From: Clostridia bacterium DTU068
GTDB lineage: Bacteria; Bacillota; DSM-12270; Thermacetogeniales; Thermacetogeniaceae
Assembly (NCBI GenBank): GCA_001513545.1
Contig: LFTQ01000049.1
Location: 16,208-50,846 of the forward strand
DNA: 34,639 bases
Direction of reading: 5' to 3'
The notes under the pieces were generated by a model, which saw nothing but the letters and a program-made list of their open reading frames with translations, was not told where the DNA came from and searched no databases. Below, piece after piece: positions 17,094-27,616 of the stretch; position 1 is the first letter of the stretch; each line of letters starts with the position of its first letter. The position numbers and the translations under genes are program-made.

Positions 17094-18137
17094 TTAACGT
17101 TTGCGCAGGAATGCAGGAATATCCAAATCATCAGAGGTAAATGAGCGCAGATCAACAACAGGGCCTTCTTTTTCCTCATGACTTATTGCATCAAATCCGG
17201 TAGCGATAACGGTTACCCTCACTTCATCTTCAAGGTTTTCATCGATGACCGCACCGAAAATGATATTGGCTTCTTGATCTGCTGCCTGGGAAATGATCTC
17301 AGCTGCCTCGTTTACCTCAAAAAGGCCCAAATCAGGTCCACCGGTGATATTAAGCAGTACTCCCTTGGCACCCTCAATAGATGTTTCCAGAAGTGGGCTG
17401 GAAATGGCTATTTTTGCTGCTTCCGCGGCCCGATTATCGCCCTGGGCACTGCCGATCCCCATCAAGGCTGTACCTGTATTTGACATTATTGTTTTCACAT
17501 CAGCAAAGTCTAAATTGATCAAACCTGGGACAGCAATTAAATCTGAAATTCCCTGAACTCCCTGCCGCAGCACATCATCTGCAATGCGGAAGGCTTCATT
17601 GATCGAGGTAGACTTATCCACTACCTGCAGCAACCGATCATTAGGGATGGTAATCAGGGTATCCACTTTGCTTTTCAACTCCTGAATTCCCTGTTCTGCC
17701 TGGTTAGCTCGCTTTTTCCCTTCAAAGGTAAATGGCCTGGTTACCACACCAACGGTCAGAGCACCAACTTCCTTTGCAACTTCAGCAACTACCGGTGCCC
17801 CACCGGTTCCTGTCCCTCCGCCCATACCTGCTGTTACAAATACCATATCAGCACCGCGCAGGGCCTGCATTAACTCGTCGCGGCTCTCTTCCGCCGCTTT
17901 TTTCCCGATTTCCGGGTCTGCACCTGCACCCAGACCTTTGGTCAGCTTTGATCCAATCTGCATCTTGTGTTCTGCCAAAGATAAATTCAGAGCCTGGGCA
18001 TCGGTATTGACAGCAATGAAATGCACGCCCTTCAGGTCTGCCTGGATCATTCTATTGACGGCATTCCCACCACCACCACCGACACCGATTACCTTGATAT
18101 CGGCAAACTGATTTGTGTCAACCTCCAATTCCAACAT
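17094..18137 (-). CDS. ftsZ: Cell division protein FtsZ
   Basis: [24 protein letters not shown] tubulin signature; C-terminal [11 protein letters not shown]. Confidence 0.99.
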   Translation of the reverse strand: MLELEVDTNQFADIKVIGVGGGGGNAVNRMIQADLKGVHFIAVNTDAQALNLSLAEHKMQIGSKLTKGLGAGADPEIGKKAAEESRDELMQALRGADMVFVTAGMGGGTGTGGAPVVAEVAKEVGALTVGVVTRPFTFEGKKRANQAEQGIQELKSKVDTLITIPNDRLLQVVDKSTSINEAFRIADDVLRQGVQGISDLIAVPGLINLDFADVKTIMSNTGTALMGIGSAQGDNRAAEAAKIAISSPLLETSIEGAKGVLLNITGGPDLGLFEVNEAAEIISQAADQEANIIFGAVIDENLEDEVRVTVIATGFDAISHEEKEGPVVDLRSFTSDDLDIPAFLRKR

Positions 18138-18159
18138 CTCCCTGTCGATCCCTCACTTC

Positions 18160-19389
18160 TTAAAAAAGATCTTGAAACCATTTTTTAATCCTGCTGAAGA
18201 TATTTTTTGCAAAAAAACTGTCTTCATTTTCTTGCATTGCCTGTTGACGTCTGACTCCGTACATCAAAAGCCCCACACCTGTAGCATACTCAGGGCTATG
18301 TACAACATCAGCCAATCCAACTATTCCTTCGGGATATCCGACCCTGACAGGTTTTTCTAATAGATCCACTGCCAGTTCGGCAATTCCGCAGGTTAAAGCA
18401 GTTCCTCCGGTCAGAACAATTCCCCCTGGAAGCAAACCAGGATAACCGGAACTATCCAACTTATTCTTTACGAGAGTGAGTATTTCCTGCACACGTGGTT
18501 CAATAATGCTGGCAACTACTTTTTTGGATACCCTAAAGGTCTCCCTACCCCCCACACTGGGAACATCCACAAATTCACTATCAGATGTTAGTGCAGGAAG
18601 TGTCCCTCCATGCTCCTTTTTGATAATCTCTGCCTGATTCAGTGGAGTGCGCAGACCCACCGCCAGATCACTGGTGATGTAATCCCCACCCACCGGTAGA
18701 ACTGCCGTATACCATAAGGTTCCCTGGTCAAAAAGAGCAATATCTGTTGTGCCCCCACCAATATCCACCACCACAGCTCCTAGCTCTTTTTCTGCCGGAA
18801 AAAGCACTGCTTCTCCTGAGGCATAACCGTTTACTACTATTTCCCAGGGATGAAATCCTGCTCGTTCACAGCATTTGATAACATTTTGGAGAGTGGCATT
18901 GTTAATAGTTACAATGTGTGTTTCTACTTCTAATCTTGACCCAACCATGCCCACCGGGTCAAGTATATTTTCATTTCCATCAACAAAATACTGGCGGGGT
19001 ATAACATGAATGATTTTACGGTCAGGAGGTAGGGCAATGACACGTGCTGCTTGCAGAACCCTATCCACATCCTCTTGTGTAATTTCCTGATCCGGACCGG
19101 CGACCGCAACAACGCCACGATTATTGAGTGAGGAAACTAAAAGACCTGTAATCCCTACATATCCACCCTCGATCTGGCGCCCGCTCATCTGTTCAGCCTG
19201 TTCTACAGCAGCTTCTATGGCACGTACTGTGTTTTCTATATCAATGATATTACCCTTACGGATTCCAGTCGATGCCACAGCCCCAAAACCAACCACATGA
19301 ATTTGGTCTTCCTGACCGATCTCCCCAGCAATAACAGCAACCTTTGAACTGCCCAGATCAAGGCTGACAATTAGGTTTCCCCGGGTCAA
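18160..19389 (-). CDS. ftsA: Cell division protein FtsA; TTG start at 19389 favoured over 19434
   Basis: LIVSLDLGSSKVAVIAGEIG, GAVVVDIGGGTTDIALF; GGAGG Shine-Dalgarno 9 nt before TTG. Confidence 0.96.
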   Translation of the reverse strand: MTRGNLIVSLDLGSSKVAVIAGEIGQEDQIHVVGFGAVASTGIRKGNIIDIENTVRAIEAAVEQAEQMSGRQIEGGYVGITGLLVSSLNNRGVVAVAGPDQEITQEDVDRVLQAARVIALPPDRKIIHVIPRQYFVDGNENILDPVGMVGSRLEVETHIVTINNATLQNVIKCCERAGFHPWEIVVNGYASGEAVLFPAEKELGAVVVDIGGGTTDIALFDQGTLWYTAVLPVGGDYITSDLAVGLRTPLNQAEIIKKEHGGTLPALTSDSEFVDVPSVGGRETFRVSKKVVASIIEPRVQEILTLVKNKLDSSGYPGLLPGGIVLTGGTALTCGIAELAVDLLEKPVRVGYPEGIVGLADVVHSPEYATGVGLLMYGVRRQQAMQENEDSFFAKNIFSRIKKWFQDLF

Positions 19390-19453
19390 ATTACCGCACC
19401 TCCACCCAGATATCACACACATAAAACCTTTCAACGCAAATCGATTTTTTCCT

Positions 19454-20251
19454 CTAATTTTCTGCTATAGAGATCGAATTTTCTATTTTTTCTAAACTTT
19501 TTCCTTCACATTTCACTGCAGGAGCATTTAAACTTCTGATATCCATATATTCGATCCCCTCAACCGTACCCAGCAGATCAAGATAAGAAACCGCCATTTC
19601 TATCTTCTCTGACAGCTGATCCGGGGTACCCAACAGCAGCGGAATCCCTTGTCTGGTATATGCAATGAGGCTGTTCTCCTGGGCAAGATCGATCTCAGAA
19701 ATCAGCTGCTGCACATCCTCACCGAGAACTGCGAGAACCGACTGCAGACATTCTTTATCACTGACCTTCTCCCCCGGCCGCAGTAGATCCGGGATCAATC
19801 CAGTGATAATGGGCAGGTCATAATCATGTATCGAAACATTTTTTTCAATGCAGTATCCTTGACCATCGATCACAGCAAAACTATCCTGGGTGCAGTAAAG
19901 TGCCAGCGGTTCCCGCTCCTCAACCACAATCTCCATCCGATTGGGGAGTTTTTTGTTCACTTCCACAGATGCGATCACAGGAATAGAGGATAAGCGCTTT
20001 GCAACCAGTCCGGTGTCAATATCAAAGTAGTTTATTCCTAAGCTTAAACCGCTCTTTTGTACGATCTCAGTTTGAGGGAGTTTTTTGTTCCCTTTAACCT
20101 CAATTTCTTTCAATGCAAAAAAAGGGGACTGGGTAAAGTAGTAAAAAGCCAAAACACTGGAAGTTATGATCAGCAGATTCCTTAGAGCTTTAATTATTTT
20201 TCGCGGGTTCCTTTTTACCCTGCGCTTTTTTCGGGTTCTGCTAGAAGACAT
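19454..20251 (-). CDS. ftsQ: Cell division protein FtsQ/DivIB (POTRA)
   Basis: N-terminal basic region and TM segment; FALKEIEVKGNKKLPQTEIVQKSGL POTRA; MEIVVEEREPLALY. Confidence 0.9.
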   Translation of the reverse strand: MSSSRTRKKRRVKRNPRKIIKALRNLLIITSSVLAFYYFTQSPFFALKEIEVKGNKKLPQTEIVQKSGLSLGINYFDIDTGLVAKRLSSIPVIASVEVNKKLPNRMEIVVEEREPLALYCTQDSFAVIDGQGYCIEKNVSIHDYDLPIITGLIPDLLRPGEKVSDKECLQSVLAVLGEDVQQLISEIDLAQENSLIAYTRQGIPLLLGTPDQLSEKIEMAVSYLDLLGTVEGIEYMDIRSLNAPAVKCEGKSLEKIENSISIAEN

Positions 20252-20288
20252 GCTTGTCCTCCCTGATTAAAAAAAATAGTAGAGAATA

Positions 20289-21542
20289 TTACATTTCACG
20301 ATAAATTTGGGCTCCCAGCATCCGCAGCCGCTCCTCAAAATTTCCGTAGCCCCGATCTAGGTGGTGTACCCCTTCTATTACAGTTGAATTTTCCGCAGCA
20401 AGACCTCCCAAAACCAGTGCCGCTCCTGCCCTGAGGTCCGTTGCCTCCACAACAGCTCCTGTCAACCGTGGCACACCTTTGATAATGGCACTTCTCCCCT
20501 CTAATTGAATCTGCCCCCCCATTCGTCTTAATTCTCCAACATGTCTGAAGCGGTTTTCAAATATATTTTCGGTGATAATACTTGTTCCTTTAGCCAAACT
20601 GAGGAAAACCATCATCTGAGGCTGCATATCTGTAGGGAACCCTGGAAAAGGCATAGTTCTTATATCCAACCCTTTCCAGACAGGAGAACCTTTAACAATA
20701 ATCCGGTCTTTTACCTCCTGTACTTGAACACCTGCTTCCCTAAGCTTGGCTGTGACAGCTTCCACATGCTCAGGGATAGCATTTTCAATAACCACCTCTC
20801 CCCTGGTGATAGCTGCCGCTACCATAAAGGTTCCTGTTTCAATCCGGTCAGGGATAACCCGATAAGTAATCTCCCCGTTCAGCTTCTTTACACCGTCAAT
20901 GCGGATGCTATCCATTCCTGCCCCTTTGATACAGGCGCCCAGTTTATTCAAATAGTTCTGCAAATCAACGATTTCCGGCTCACGGGCAGCATTTCTGATA
21001 ATGGTAGTCCCTTCAGCCAGAGCAGCAGCCATCATTATATTCTCAGTGGCACCGACACTGGGTAAATCAAGGTGTATTTCTGTTCCCTTAAGTTTGGCTG
21101 CCTCAGCCTTAATATAGCCGTGATTCTCATCAATTTTCGCTCCCAGAGCTTCAAAACCCTTTAAATGCAAGTTCATGGGACGTGATCCAATAGTGCATCC
21201 ACCGGGGTAGGATGCCTTAAAAGTACCAAACCGGCCCAATAGCGGCCCCATCACCAAATTGGAAGCCCGCATACGCCTGGCTAAAGAAGGGGGTACTTCC
21301 TGGGAATGCAAACCAGATGTATTCACCTCAATGGTATCACCGGTCCATTTGACCTCAGCACCCAAAGACTCCAGTGTTTCCTTCATGGTTTGCACATCAT
21401 TTAAAAAAGGTACTCCCTCAAGCACCACATGGCTTTCAGAAAGCAGTGATGCTGCCATAATCGGTAAAATTGCGTTTTTTGCCCCACTGACCACTATCGA
21501 GCCCCTCAGTGGTGTCCCTCCAGTTACAATCAACCTCTCCAC
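20289..21542 (-). CDS. murA: UDP-N-acetylglucosamine 1-carboxyvinyltransferase
   Basis: PLRGSIVVSGAKNAILPIMAA, PGGCTIGSRPMNLHLKGFEALGA with catalytic Cys. Confidence 0.98.
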   Translation of the reverse strand: MERLIVTGGTPLRGSIVVSGAKNAILPIMAASLLSESHVVLEGVPFLNDVQTMKETLESLGAEVKWTGDTIEVNTSGLHSQEVPPSLARRMRASNLVMGPLLGRFGTFKASYPGGCTIGSRPMNLHLKGFEALGAKIDENHGYIKAEAAKLKGTEIHLDLPSVGATENIMMAAALAEGTTIIRNAAREPEIVDLQNYLNKLGACIKGAGMDSIRIDGVKKLNGEITYRVIPDRIETGTFMVAAAITRGEVVIENAIPEHVEAVTAKLREAGVQVQEVKDRIIVKGSPVWKGLDIRTMPFPGFPTDMQPQMMVFLSLAKGTSIITENIFENRFRHVGELRRMGGQIQLEGRSAIIKGVPRLTGAVVEATDLRAGAALVLGGLAAENSTVIEGVHHLDRGYGNFEERLRMLGAQIYREM

Positions 21543-21548
21543 ACCAAC

Positions 21549-22463
21549 TCACCTTTCTTCCCCCACGATCAAGACCTCGGGGACCAGCATTACCCCCTCC
21601 TGTTCGAAAACCCGCTCTTGGATGGTCCTGATTAGGGTTAGAATTTCGCGTCCTGTGGCATTACCGCGATTAACAATGAAATTGGCGTGCTTCGTTGATA
21701 TCACAGCATCTCCCATGCTGTGCCCCTTGAGCCCTGCTGCCTCGATCAATCTTCCCGCATAATCACCTACAGGGTTGCGAAAAACACTCCCGGCAGTAGG
21801 GTATTCCAGGGGTTGCATATTATTGCGGAAGGAGAGTTTAGCTTCCATGCTGGCAGCAATATCCTCGCTTATACCTGGTTTCAATTGAAGGGTAGCTCTT
21901 AAAATTATAATGTTTTTATCCTGCAAAGAGGATTTTCGGTAGCTGAAGGTCAGTTCATCCCTGGACAATATCTGCTGCTTCCCCTCAAAATCGATAACCT
22001 CCACTTGACTGACAAGGGATCCGATATCTTGGCCGAAAGCTCCTGCATTCATGACAATAGCTCCTCCTAGAGTGGCCGGAATCCCCACAGCGAACTCTAG
22101 ACCGCTTAGTGATCCATTAAGGGCCATCCTCGCCAGAGAAGGCAGCATCGCCCCACCTTCTGCAATCAGGAAATTACCATCCAAATACTGTGATTTAAGA
22201 CCACCACCGAGTTTCAAAACCACACCCCTGATACCGCCATCCAGCACCAGAAGATTGGAGCCATTACCAATAGCCATCATAGGCAGTTGATGGTGTTTTG
22301 TAAAGATCAGTGTCTCATGAACATCTTTTACTGTCTGAGGGATTACCAACAGATCCGCAGGTCCCCCTACTCTCCATGTTGTATGATGCTTCATAGGAGC
22401 ATTGGCCAGCACCTGACCATCTAATTTTTGCCTGAGTTGGTTAGCCAATTCTTGCCAATTCAT
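21549..22463 (-). CDS. murB: UDP-N-acetylenolpyruvoylglucosamine reductase
   Basis: MKHHTTWRVGGPADLLVIP, GIPATLGGAIVMNAGAFG, PTAGSVFRNP. Confidence 0.98.
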   Translation of the reverse strand: MNWQELANQLRQKLDGQVLANAPMKHHTTWRVGGPADLLVIPQTVKDVHETLIFTKHHQLPMMAIGNGSNLLVLDGGIRGVVLKLGGGLKSQYLDGNFLIAEGGAMLPSLARMALNGSLSGLEFAVGIPATLGGAIVMNAGAFGQDIGSLVSQVEVIDFEGKQQILSRDELTFSYRKSSLQDKNIIILRATLQLKPGISEDIAASMEAKLSFRNNMQPLEYPTAGSVFRNPVGDYAGRLIEAAGLKGHSMGDAVISTKHANFIVNRGNATGREILTLIRTIQERVFEQEGVMLVPEVLIVGEER

Positions 22464-22477
22464 ACAAGTAAAACTCC

Positions 22478-23905
22478 TTAATTGTGCCGATAATGCTGTT
22501 TGATATTCTGAGCGATGTTCTTTCCTACAGTCCAGACATTCCCTGCACCTACGGTCAGCACAGTATCTCCGGAATGTACTTCTCTGATGAGGTACTGCAC
22601 CACATCTTCAAGTGAGTCGATATAAACTACATTCTCACCATTCTTAAGCAGTTCCTGAACAATGCCTTGAGCACTGACACCATCTAAAGGCAGCTCACCT
22701 GCAGAATAGATATCTGTTACTATAACCAGATCACTCCCTGCAAAAGCCTTACCAAACTCCTCTTTCAAGAGCTTGGTTCTGGTGTAGCGATGGGGCTGAA
22801 AAACTGTAATCAGTCTATTTTTCTTAACACCCAATGCAGCTTTCATCAGAGCTTTTATTTCTGTGGGGTGGTGGGCATAATCATCGATAATTTTTATCCC
22901 ATCAAATTGAGCTACCAGTTGAAAACGGCGTTGGACACCCGTGAAGTGGGAAAGAGCAGCTGCTATACTGGAAAAATCCATACCCAAATGCATGCCAACA
23001 GCAACTGCTGCCAAGGCATTCTGCATATTATGAAACCCTGGTACAGAAAGTTTTAAAGTACCCAGCAGACTCCCGCGGTGGTATACTTTCCCTTCAGTGG
23101 TAAAGCCCATCTGCTTGATCTCTTTTACCTGATAATCAGAGTTTCCTTCTAAACCATAAGTGACAGCATTGACCTGGCTGATATCCAAACGGCGCACATT
23201 AGGATTATCATAGCAGAGCACAGCAAGACCACCAGGCTTGATGCGGCTTAAATAATCCTGAAAAGCCTCTAGAATTCCGGTCAAATCATTATAATAATCC
23301 AGGTGATCATCATCAATATTGGTAATAACCGCAATGTTCGGCATTTGCTTGAGAAATGACCCATCGCTTTCATCTGATTCAGCAACAAGGTATGCACCTC
23401 TGCCTAAACGTGCATTGCCTCCTAGGGCAGCTATGTGACCCCCTACCAGACAGGTGGGGTCATAGCCGTTTTCCGTCAACAGCACAGAGATCATGGCACT
23501 GGTTGTTGTTTTCCCATGTGACCCTGTGATGGCTATCCCCTGATAGGAATCCATCAATTGCGCCAGCAGTTCGCCCCGCTTAAGCACATCTAATCCCCGC
23601 TGGCGGGCGGTGCTTAATTCGATATTCTTGGGATGTATAGCAGAAGAAACAACCACAACATCCATATCTTCTTTAATGTTATCCTCACTATGTCCAATGT
23701 AGATCTGAGCACCCATCTTTTTCAGGTTTTCTGTAATAGGTGATGAGGCCATATCAGAACCACTAACCCGCATCCCCATCTCAAGCAGAACCTGAGCAAG
23801 ACCGCTCATACCCACACCGCCGATTCCAATAAAATGATACCACTTGCCAGCCACTAAATAATCTCCTCCCTTGAGCACTGCATCCTGTTTTTCATCATTT
23901 GCCAC
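22478..23905 (-). CDS. murC: UDP-N-acetylmuramate--L-alanine ligase
   Basis: YHFIGIGGVGMSGLAQVL, AITGSHGKTTTSAM, DDYAHHPTEIKA. Confidence 0.98.
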   Translation of the reverse strand: MANDEKQDAVLKGGDYLVAGKWYHFIGIGGVGMSGLAQVLLEMGMRVSGSDMASSPITENLKKMGAQIYIGHSEDNIKEDMDVVVVSSAIHPKNIELSTARQRGLDVLKRGELLAQLMDSYQGIAITGSHGKTTTSAMISVLLTENGYDPTCLVGGHIAALGGNARLGRGAYLVAESDESDGSFLKQMPNIAVITNIDDDHLDYYNDLTGILEAFQDYLSRIKPGGLAVLCYDNPNVRRLDISQVNAVTYGLEGNSDYQVKEIKQMGFTTEGKVYHRGSLLGTLKLSVPGFHNMQNALAAVAVGMHLGMDFSSIAAALSHFTGVQRRFQLVAQFDGIKIIDDYAHHPTEIKALMKAALGVKKNRLITVFQPHRYTRTKLLKEEFGKAFAGSDLVIVTDIYSAGELPLDGVSAQGIVQELLKNGENVVYIDSLEDVVQYLIREVHSGDTVLTVGAGNVWTVGKNIAQNIKQHYRHN

Positions 23906-23914
23906 AACAACAGT

Positions 23915-25066
23915 TTATGTCTTAACCACCGGGGAGGTGCAGTGTGACTTTTTGCCAACATTAAGCAGGTATTCGGCAATATGCTCTCCTGCCTGGGGGC
24001 GACCGATTTTGCGGCATTGTTCAGCCATCTTTTCACGGAGGTGATCATTCTCAATCAACTCCCTTAACTCCCCGAACAATCCTTTAGCTGTTAATTCACT
24101 TTCAGGAATTAACACTGCCGCCCCTCTGTCCTTTAAAAAGCGAGCATTATGATACTGGTGGTTTCCGGTAGCATAAGGATAAGGTATCAAAACCGCCGGA
24201 ATCCCTCGAGCCGTAATCTCTGCAAGTGTAGCAGCACCGGCACGGCTGATTACAAGGTCTGCTGCCGCTAAAGCATATTCCATCTCTTCCAAATAGGGTT
24301 TCATAACTATTTTACCAAATTTCACGGTTGTTAATCCCTTTGTTTCCATATCATGGCACACCTGCTGATACTCTGTTCTGCCGGTGAGATGGATGATCTG
24401 CAGGGGTGGAAAGGATCCATCCTTACAGATCTCCTCATATACCTCCAAAAGGACCTGGTTGAGGCGCCGTGCTCCTCTGCTCCCCCCTGTAACAAGAACT
24501 GTCAAATGATCAGGTCCAAAACCGAAAAAGTTAATTCCGTCCTCTCGTCTCACATTTAAAATTTCAGGGCGTACCGGAAGCCCCACATGAATTATTTTCG
24601 CCCTGGATGAAAAAGATCCCTTGTCCAAAGGAAAGGTGGTAAATAATACCTTAGCCCAGCGTGACAGCAGTTTATTGGCCATACCGGGAACAGAATTCTG
24701 TTCATGCAATAAAAGGGGCACACCTAATACTGCTGCAGCCATACCCAAAGGCACAGACACATAACCACCGGTTGCCAGCACTGCATCCGGATGAAACTGT
24801 TTGATGAGCCTGATACCCTGTATAAAACCCTTACCCAGTGAAAATAAGGATTTCATTCCATCGATGGATATTTTGCGCGGCCATTTTCCTGCCGCTATCT
24901 GACAAAAAGAGTAACCCTCTTTGGGAACAACACTGCTTTCCAACCCTTCTCCTGTTCCCACAAAAAGAATTTCTCCATCTGGATCCAATTTTCGCAATAA
25001 TCCCGCCACAGCTAATGCCGGATAGAGGTGTCCGCCTGTACCCCCACCGGTGAGCATTACACGCAT
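23915..25066 (-). CDS. murG: UDP-GlcNAc transferase MurG
   Basis: VMLTGGGTGGHLYPALAVAG, ATGGYVSVPLGMAA, LLHEQNSVPGMANK. Confidence 0.98.
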   Translation of the reverse strand: MRVMLTGGGTGGHLYPALAVAGLLRKLDPDGEILFVGTGEGLESSVVPKEGYSFCQIAAGKWPRKISIDGMKSLFSLGKGFIQGIRLIKQFHPDAVLATGGYVSVPLGMAAAVLGVPLLLHEQNSVPGMANKLLSRWAKVLFTTFPLDKGSFSSRAKIIHVGLPVRPEILNVRREDGINFFGFGPDHLTVLVTGGSRGARRLNQVLLEVYEEICKDGSFPPLQIIHLTGRTEYQQVCHDMETKGLTTVKFGKIVMKPYLEEMEYALAAADLVISRAGAATLAEITARGIPAVLIPYPYATGNHQYHNARFLKDRGAAVLIPESELTAKGLFGELRELIENDHLREKMAEQCRKIGRPQAGEHIAEYLLNVGKKSHCTSPVVKT

Positions 25067-25076
25067 TTTTATTCTC

Positions 25077-26177
25077 CTATTCTCTCACATATCGTGAAAT
25101 GTTTAACAGTATCCCGATTCCCAATAGATTCAAAGTCAATGATGAACCACCGTAACTGATAAAAGGAAGGGTAATTCCCGTTACAGGAAGGCTTCCTGTT
25201 ACAACACCAATATTGACCGCTGCCTGTACCACGACCATGGCAGTTATACCTGTCGCAAGCAATGCGCCGAAAAAGTCCGGAGCCTTGATCGCTATTTTCA
25301 ATCCTCTCCAGGCAAAAGCCAGGAACAGCAGAACAACAAATGAAGCTCCCAGGAATCCCATCTCTTCAGCTAAAACCGCAAAAATAAAATCGGTCTGCTG
25401 TTCCGGCAGATAGAGAAATTTCTGCCTTCCGTGCCCGAGGCCTGTGCCAAAGATCCTTCCTGAACCAACAGCTAAAAGGGATTGAATAGTTTGAAACCCA
25501 TCTCCCAAAGGATCGGCCCAGGGATCGAGGAAAGCGGTGATGCGTTTCATGCGATAGGGAGCCATTTTGATGGCCATAGCCACCAACCCGCAGCCCAAAA
25601 CCGCTAATAACCCCAGGTGAGTTAAGCGTGCCCCCGCCACCAGCAGCAAAACATAAGCTGTTGCCGCAATAGTTACTGCTGTTCCCAAATCCGGTTGTTT
25701 TACGATCAGCAGACAAACACATCCGACCACTAAAAGAGGTGGAACAAACCCCTTAAAAAAATACTTGATCTGATTCTGTCTATCAACTAGGTATTTCGCT
25801 AAGAAAATTACCATACCGAGTTTCGCGATCTCTGAAGGCTGAAAAGTCAAAGATCCAAACCCGATCCAGCGGGTTGCATCTTTAATGGTGATCCCCACCC
25901 CAGGAACAAACAGCAAAATTAGGAGGAGGACTGCCAATCCGAACAGATGGTATCCCCATTTATAGTAGAGCCTGTAATCGATTTTCATCACCGCGATCAT
26001 AGCGAAGATACCCAGCAATGCCCAGATCAGCTGGCGTTTAAAAAAATGAGCGCCATCAGCATAGGTCACCTGTGCAGAAACATAGCTTGCACTATAGACC
26101 ATCACAATTCCAAAGGTTAATAACAATAATACAATAATGAACAATATAAAATCAGGGGCCCGGCGCCCTTTCTTCAT
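25077..26177 (-). CDS. ftsW: FtsW/SpoVE SEDS peptidoglycan polymerase; ATG start at 26177 favoured
   Basis: TM-rich, VYSASYVSAQ, LPEQQTDFIFAVLAEEMGFLG, LPFISYGGSSL. Confidence 0.95.
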   Translation of the reverse strand: MKKGRRAPDFILFIIVLLLLTFGIVMVYSASYVSAQVTYADGAHFFKRQLIWALLGIFAMIAVMKIDYRLYYKWGYHLFGLAVLLLILLFVPGVGITIKDATRWIGFGSLTFQPSEIAKLGMVIFLAKYLVDRQNQIKYFFKGFVPPLLVVGCVCLLIVKQPDLGTAVTIAATAYVLLLVAGARLTHLGLLAVLGCGLVAMAIKMAPYRMKRITAFLDPWADPLGDGFQTIQSLLAVGSGRIFGTGLGHGRQKFLYLPEQQTDFIFAVLAEEMGFLGASFVVLLFLAFAWRGLKIAIKAPDFFGALLATGITAMVVVQAAVNIGVVTGSLPVTGITLPFISYGGSSLTLNLLGIGILLNISRYVRE

Positions 26178-26191
26178 TTTAACCCCCTCCT

Positions 26192-27556
26192 TCACAGTTT
26201 CTTAACCTCTGCACGGAAAAGTTCGCCCCGTTCCTCATAATCTCGAAACATGTCCCAACTGGCACACCCCGGTGACAAGAGCACAATATCACCTGGCTGG
26301 GCGATTTTGTGCGCCAGTTTAACAGCCGCAGGAAGTGAGCTCACATCCCATATCCTGTTATATCCTGCATCCTCTGCTGCCTTGTGAAACAGAGGAGCAG
26401 CCTCTCCGAGAAGAATCAGTGCTTTGACCTTTTCCTTGATCTTGCGGACAAGTTCCCCCAGGTCACTTCCTTTGTGCTGTCCTCCTGCGATCAAAATTAC
26501 CGGTTCTGTGAAGGAAGCCAAGGCTTTGATAACTGCCTCTGGATTTGTTCCTTTTGAATCATTAATATATCGCACCCCGTTAACTGAACGCACCTCTTCC
26601 AGACGGTGGGGAACACCGGGAAAGGTACGCAGAGCTCCAGCCACAATATCCTTGTTGATGCCTGCCAGCAGGGATGCGGCAGATGCTGCCAGAGCATTCT
26701 CCAGATTATGGGGACCAGGCAGCCTGATCTCAGATATAGAACAAAGGGTTTCCTTGATACCATCACAGGTATAAATGACCCTTGAGTCACACACCCCGAT
26801 CCCTTCCTGTGGTAAACTGCTGGCAGAAAAACCCCAGATCCGGCTGGGAATAATGTTCCTATGAGCTGACAACCAGGGATCATCCAGGTTGATCACCGCA
26901 AAATCACCGGACTGTTGATTGGAAAAGATACGAGCTTTAATCAATCCATAGGTCTCAGTGTCTCCATGTCTGTCCAAATGATCAGGGGTTAGATTCAAAA
27001 AAACAGCGATTCTCGGTCTGAAAGATCGGATCCGTTCCAGTTGAAAAGAACTAACTTCAACTATCCAGTATTTTTTATCCCTGTTACGGATATTTTGTTC
27101 TACCTCCTGGATCAAAGGAATCCCAATGTTGCCGGCAACCACAGCATTTATTCCTGCTTTTTCAAATATATAGCCGATCAAAGATGTTGAAGTGGTTTTA
27201 CCATTAGTTCCGGTCACAGCTATCATCGGTTCTTCAATAAACTGTGCAGCCAGTTCCAATTCACTCCAGATTGGAATACCATATTCCTCTGCATCCTTGA
27301 TCAGTTTGATATTCCCAGGCACACCGGGGCTGACTATAACCAGATCATAGTCACCGGCCTTTACCTCCGGGTAACCACCGGTGATCAAGGTAACCGGTAA
27401 ATCCTTTAACCGCTCAAACCCATAACCCAACAATTCTTCTGTTTTATAATCAGTCCCTGTGACCTTTGCTCCCTGATTGATCAGAAAACGGACAGCAGCC
27501 TGTCCGCTGCGTGCCAATCCTATAACAAGAACTTTTTTCCCGCACAGATCGCTCAT
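26192..27556 (-). CDS. murD: UDP-N-acetylmuramoylalanine--D-glutamate ligase; start revised to internal ATG
   Basis: KKVLVIGLARSGQAAVRFL, AVTGTNGKTTSTSLIGY, LLSPGCASWDMFRDYEERG; GGAG Shine-Dalgarno before ATG at 27556 (track ORF extends to 27613). Confidence 0.97.
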   Translation of the reverse strand: MSDLCGKKVLVIGLARSGQAAVRFLINQGAKVTGTDYKTEELLGYGFERLKDLPVTLITGGYPEVKAGDYDLVIVSPGVPGNIKLIKDAEEYGIPIWSELELAAQFIEEPMIAVTGTNGKTTSTSLIGYIFEKAGINAVVAGNIGIPLIQEVEQNIRNRDKKYWIVEVSSFQLERIRSFRPRIAVFLNLTPDHLDRHGDTETYGLIKARIFSNQQSGDFAVINLDDPWLSAHRNIIPSRIWGFSASSLPQEGIGVCDSRVIYTCDGIKETLCSISEIRLPGPHNLENALAASAASLLAGINKDIVAGALRTFPGVPHRLEEVRSVNGVRYINDSKGTNPEAVIKALASFTEPVILIAGGQHKGSDLGELVRKIKEKVKALILLGEAAPLFHKAAEDAGYNRIWDVSSLPAAVKLAHKIAQPGDIVLLSPGCASWDMFRDYEERGELFRAEVKKL

Positions 27557-27616
27557 TTGATTTCTCCTACCTAAAATAGATATCGGAACCGGAACCCGGA
27601 GGTGGTTCCGCAAGAT

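Noticed and set aside
20541-21065. 174-aa plus-strand ORF
   Set aside because: Antisense to murA; Cys/His/Phe-rich translation typical of a shadow frame.
21259-21762. 167-aa plus-strand ORF
   Set aside because: Antisense to murA/murB; low-complexity Ser/Thr/Pro-rich shadow frame with no SD evidence.
27557-27613. GGAACC...GGTTCC inverted repeat upstream of murD as a regulatory hairpin
   Set aside because: Short arms, no U-tract, inside the mraY-murD junction; not enough evidence for a terminator or riboregulator.
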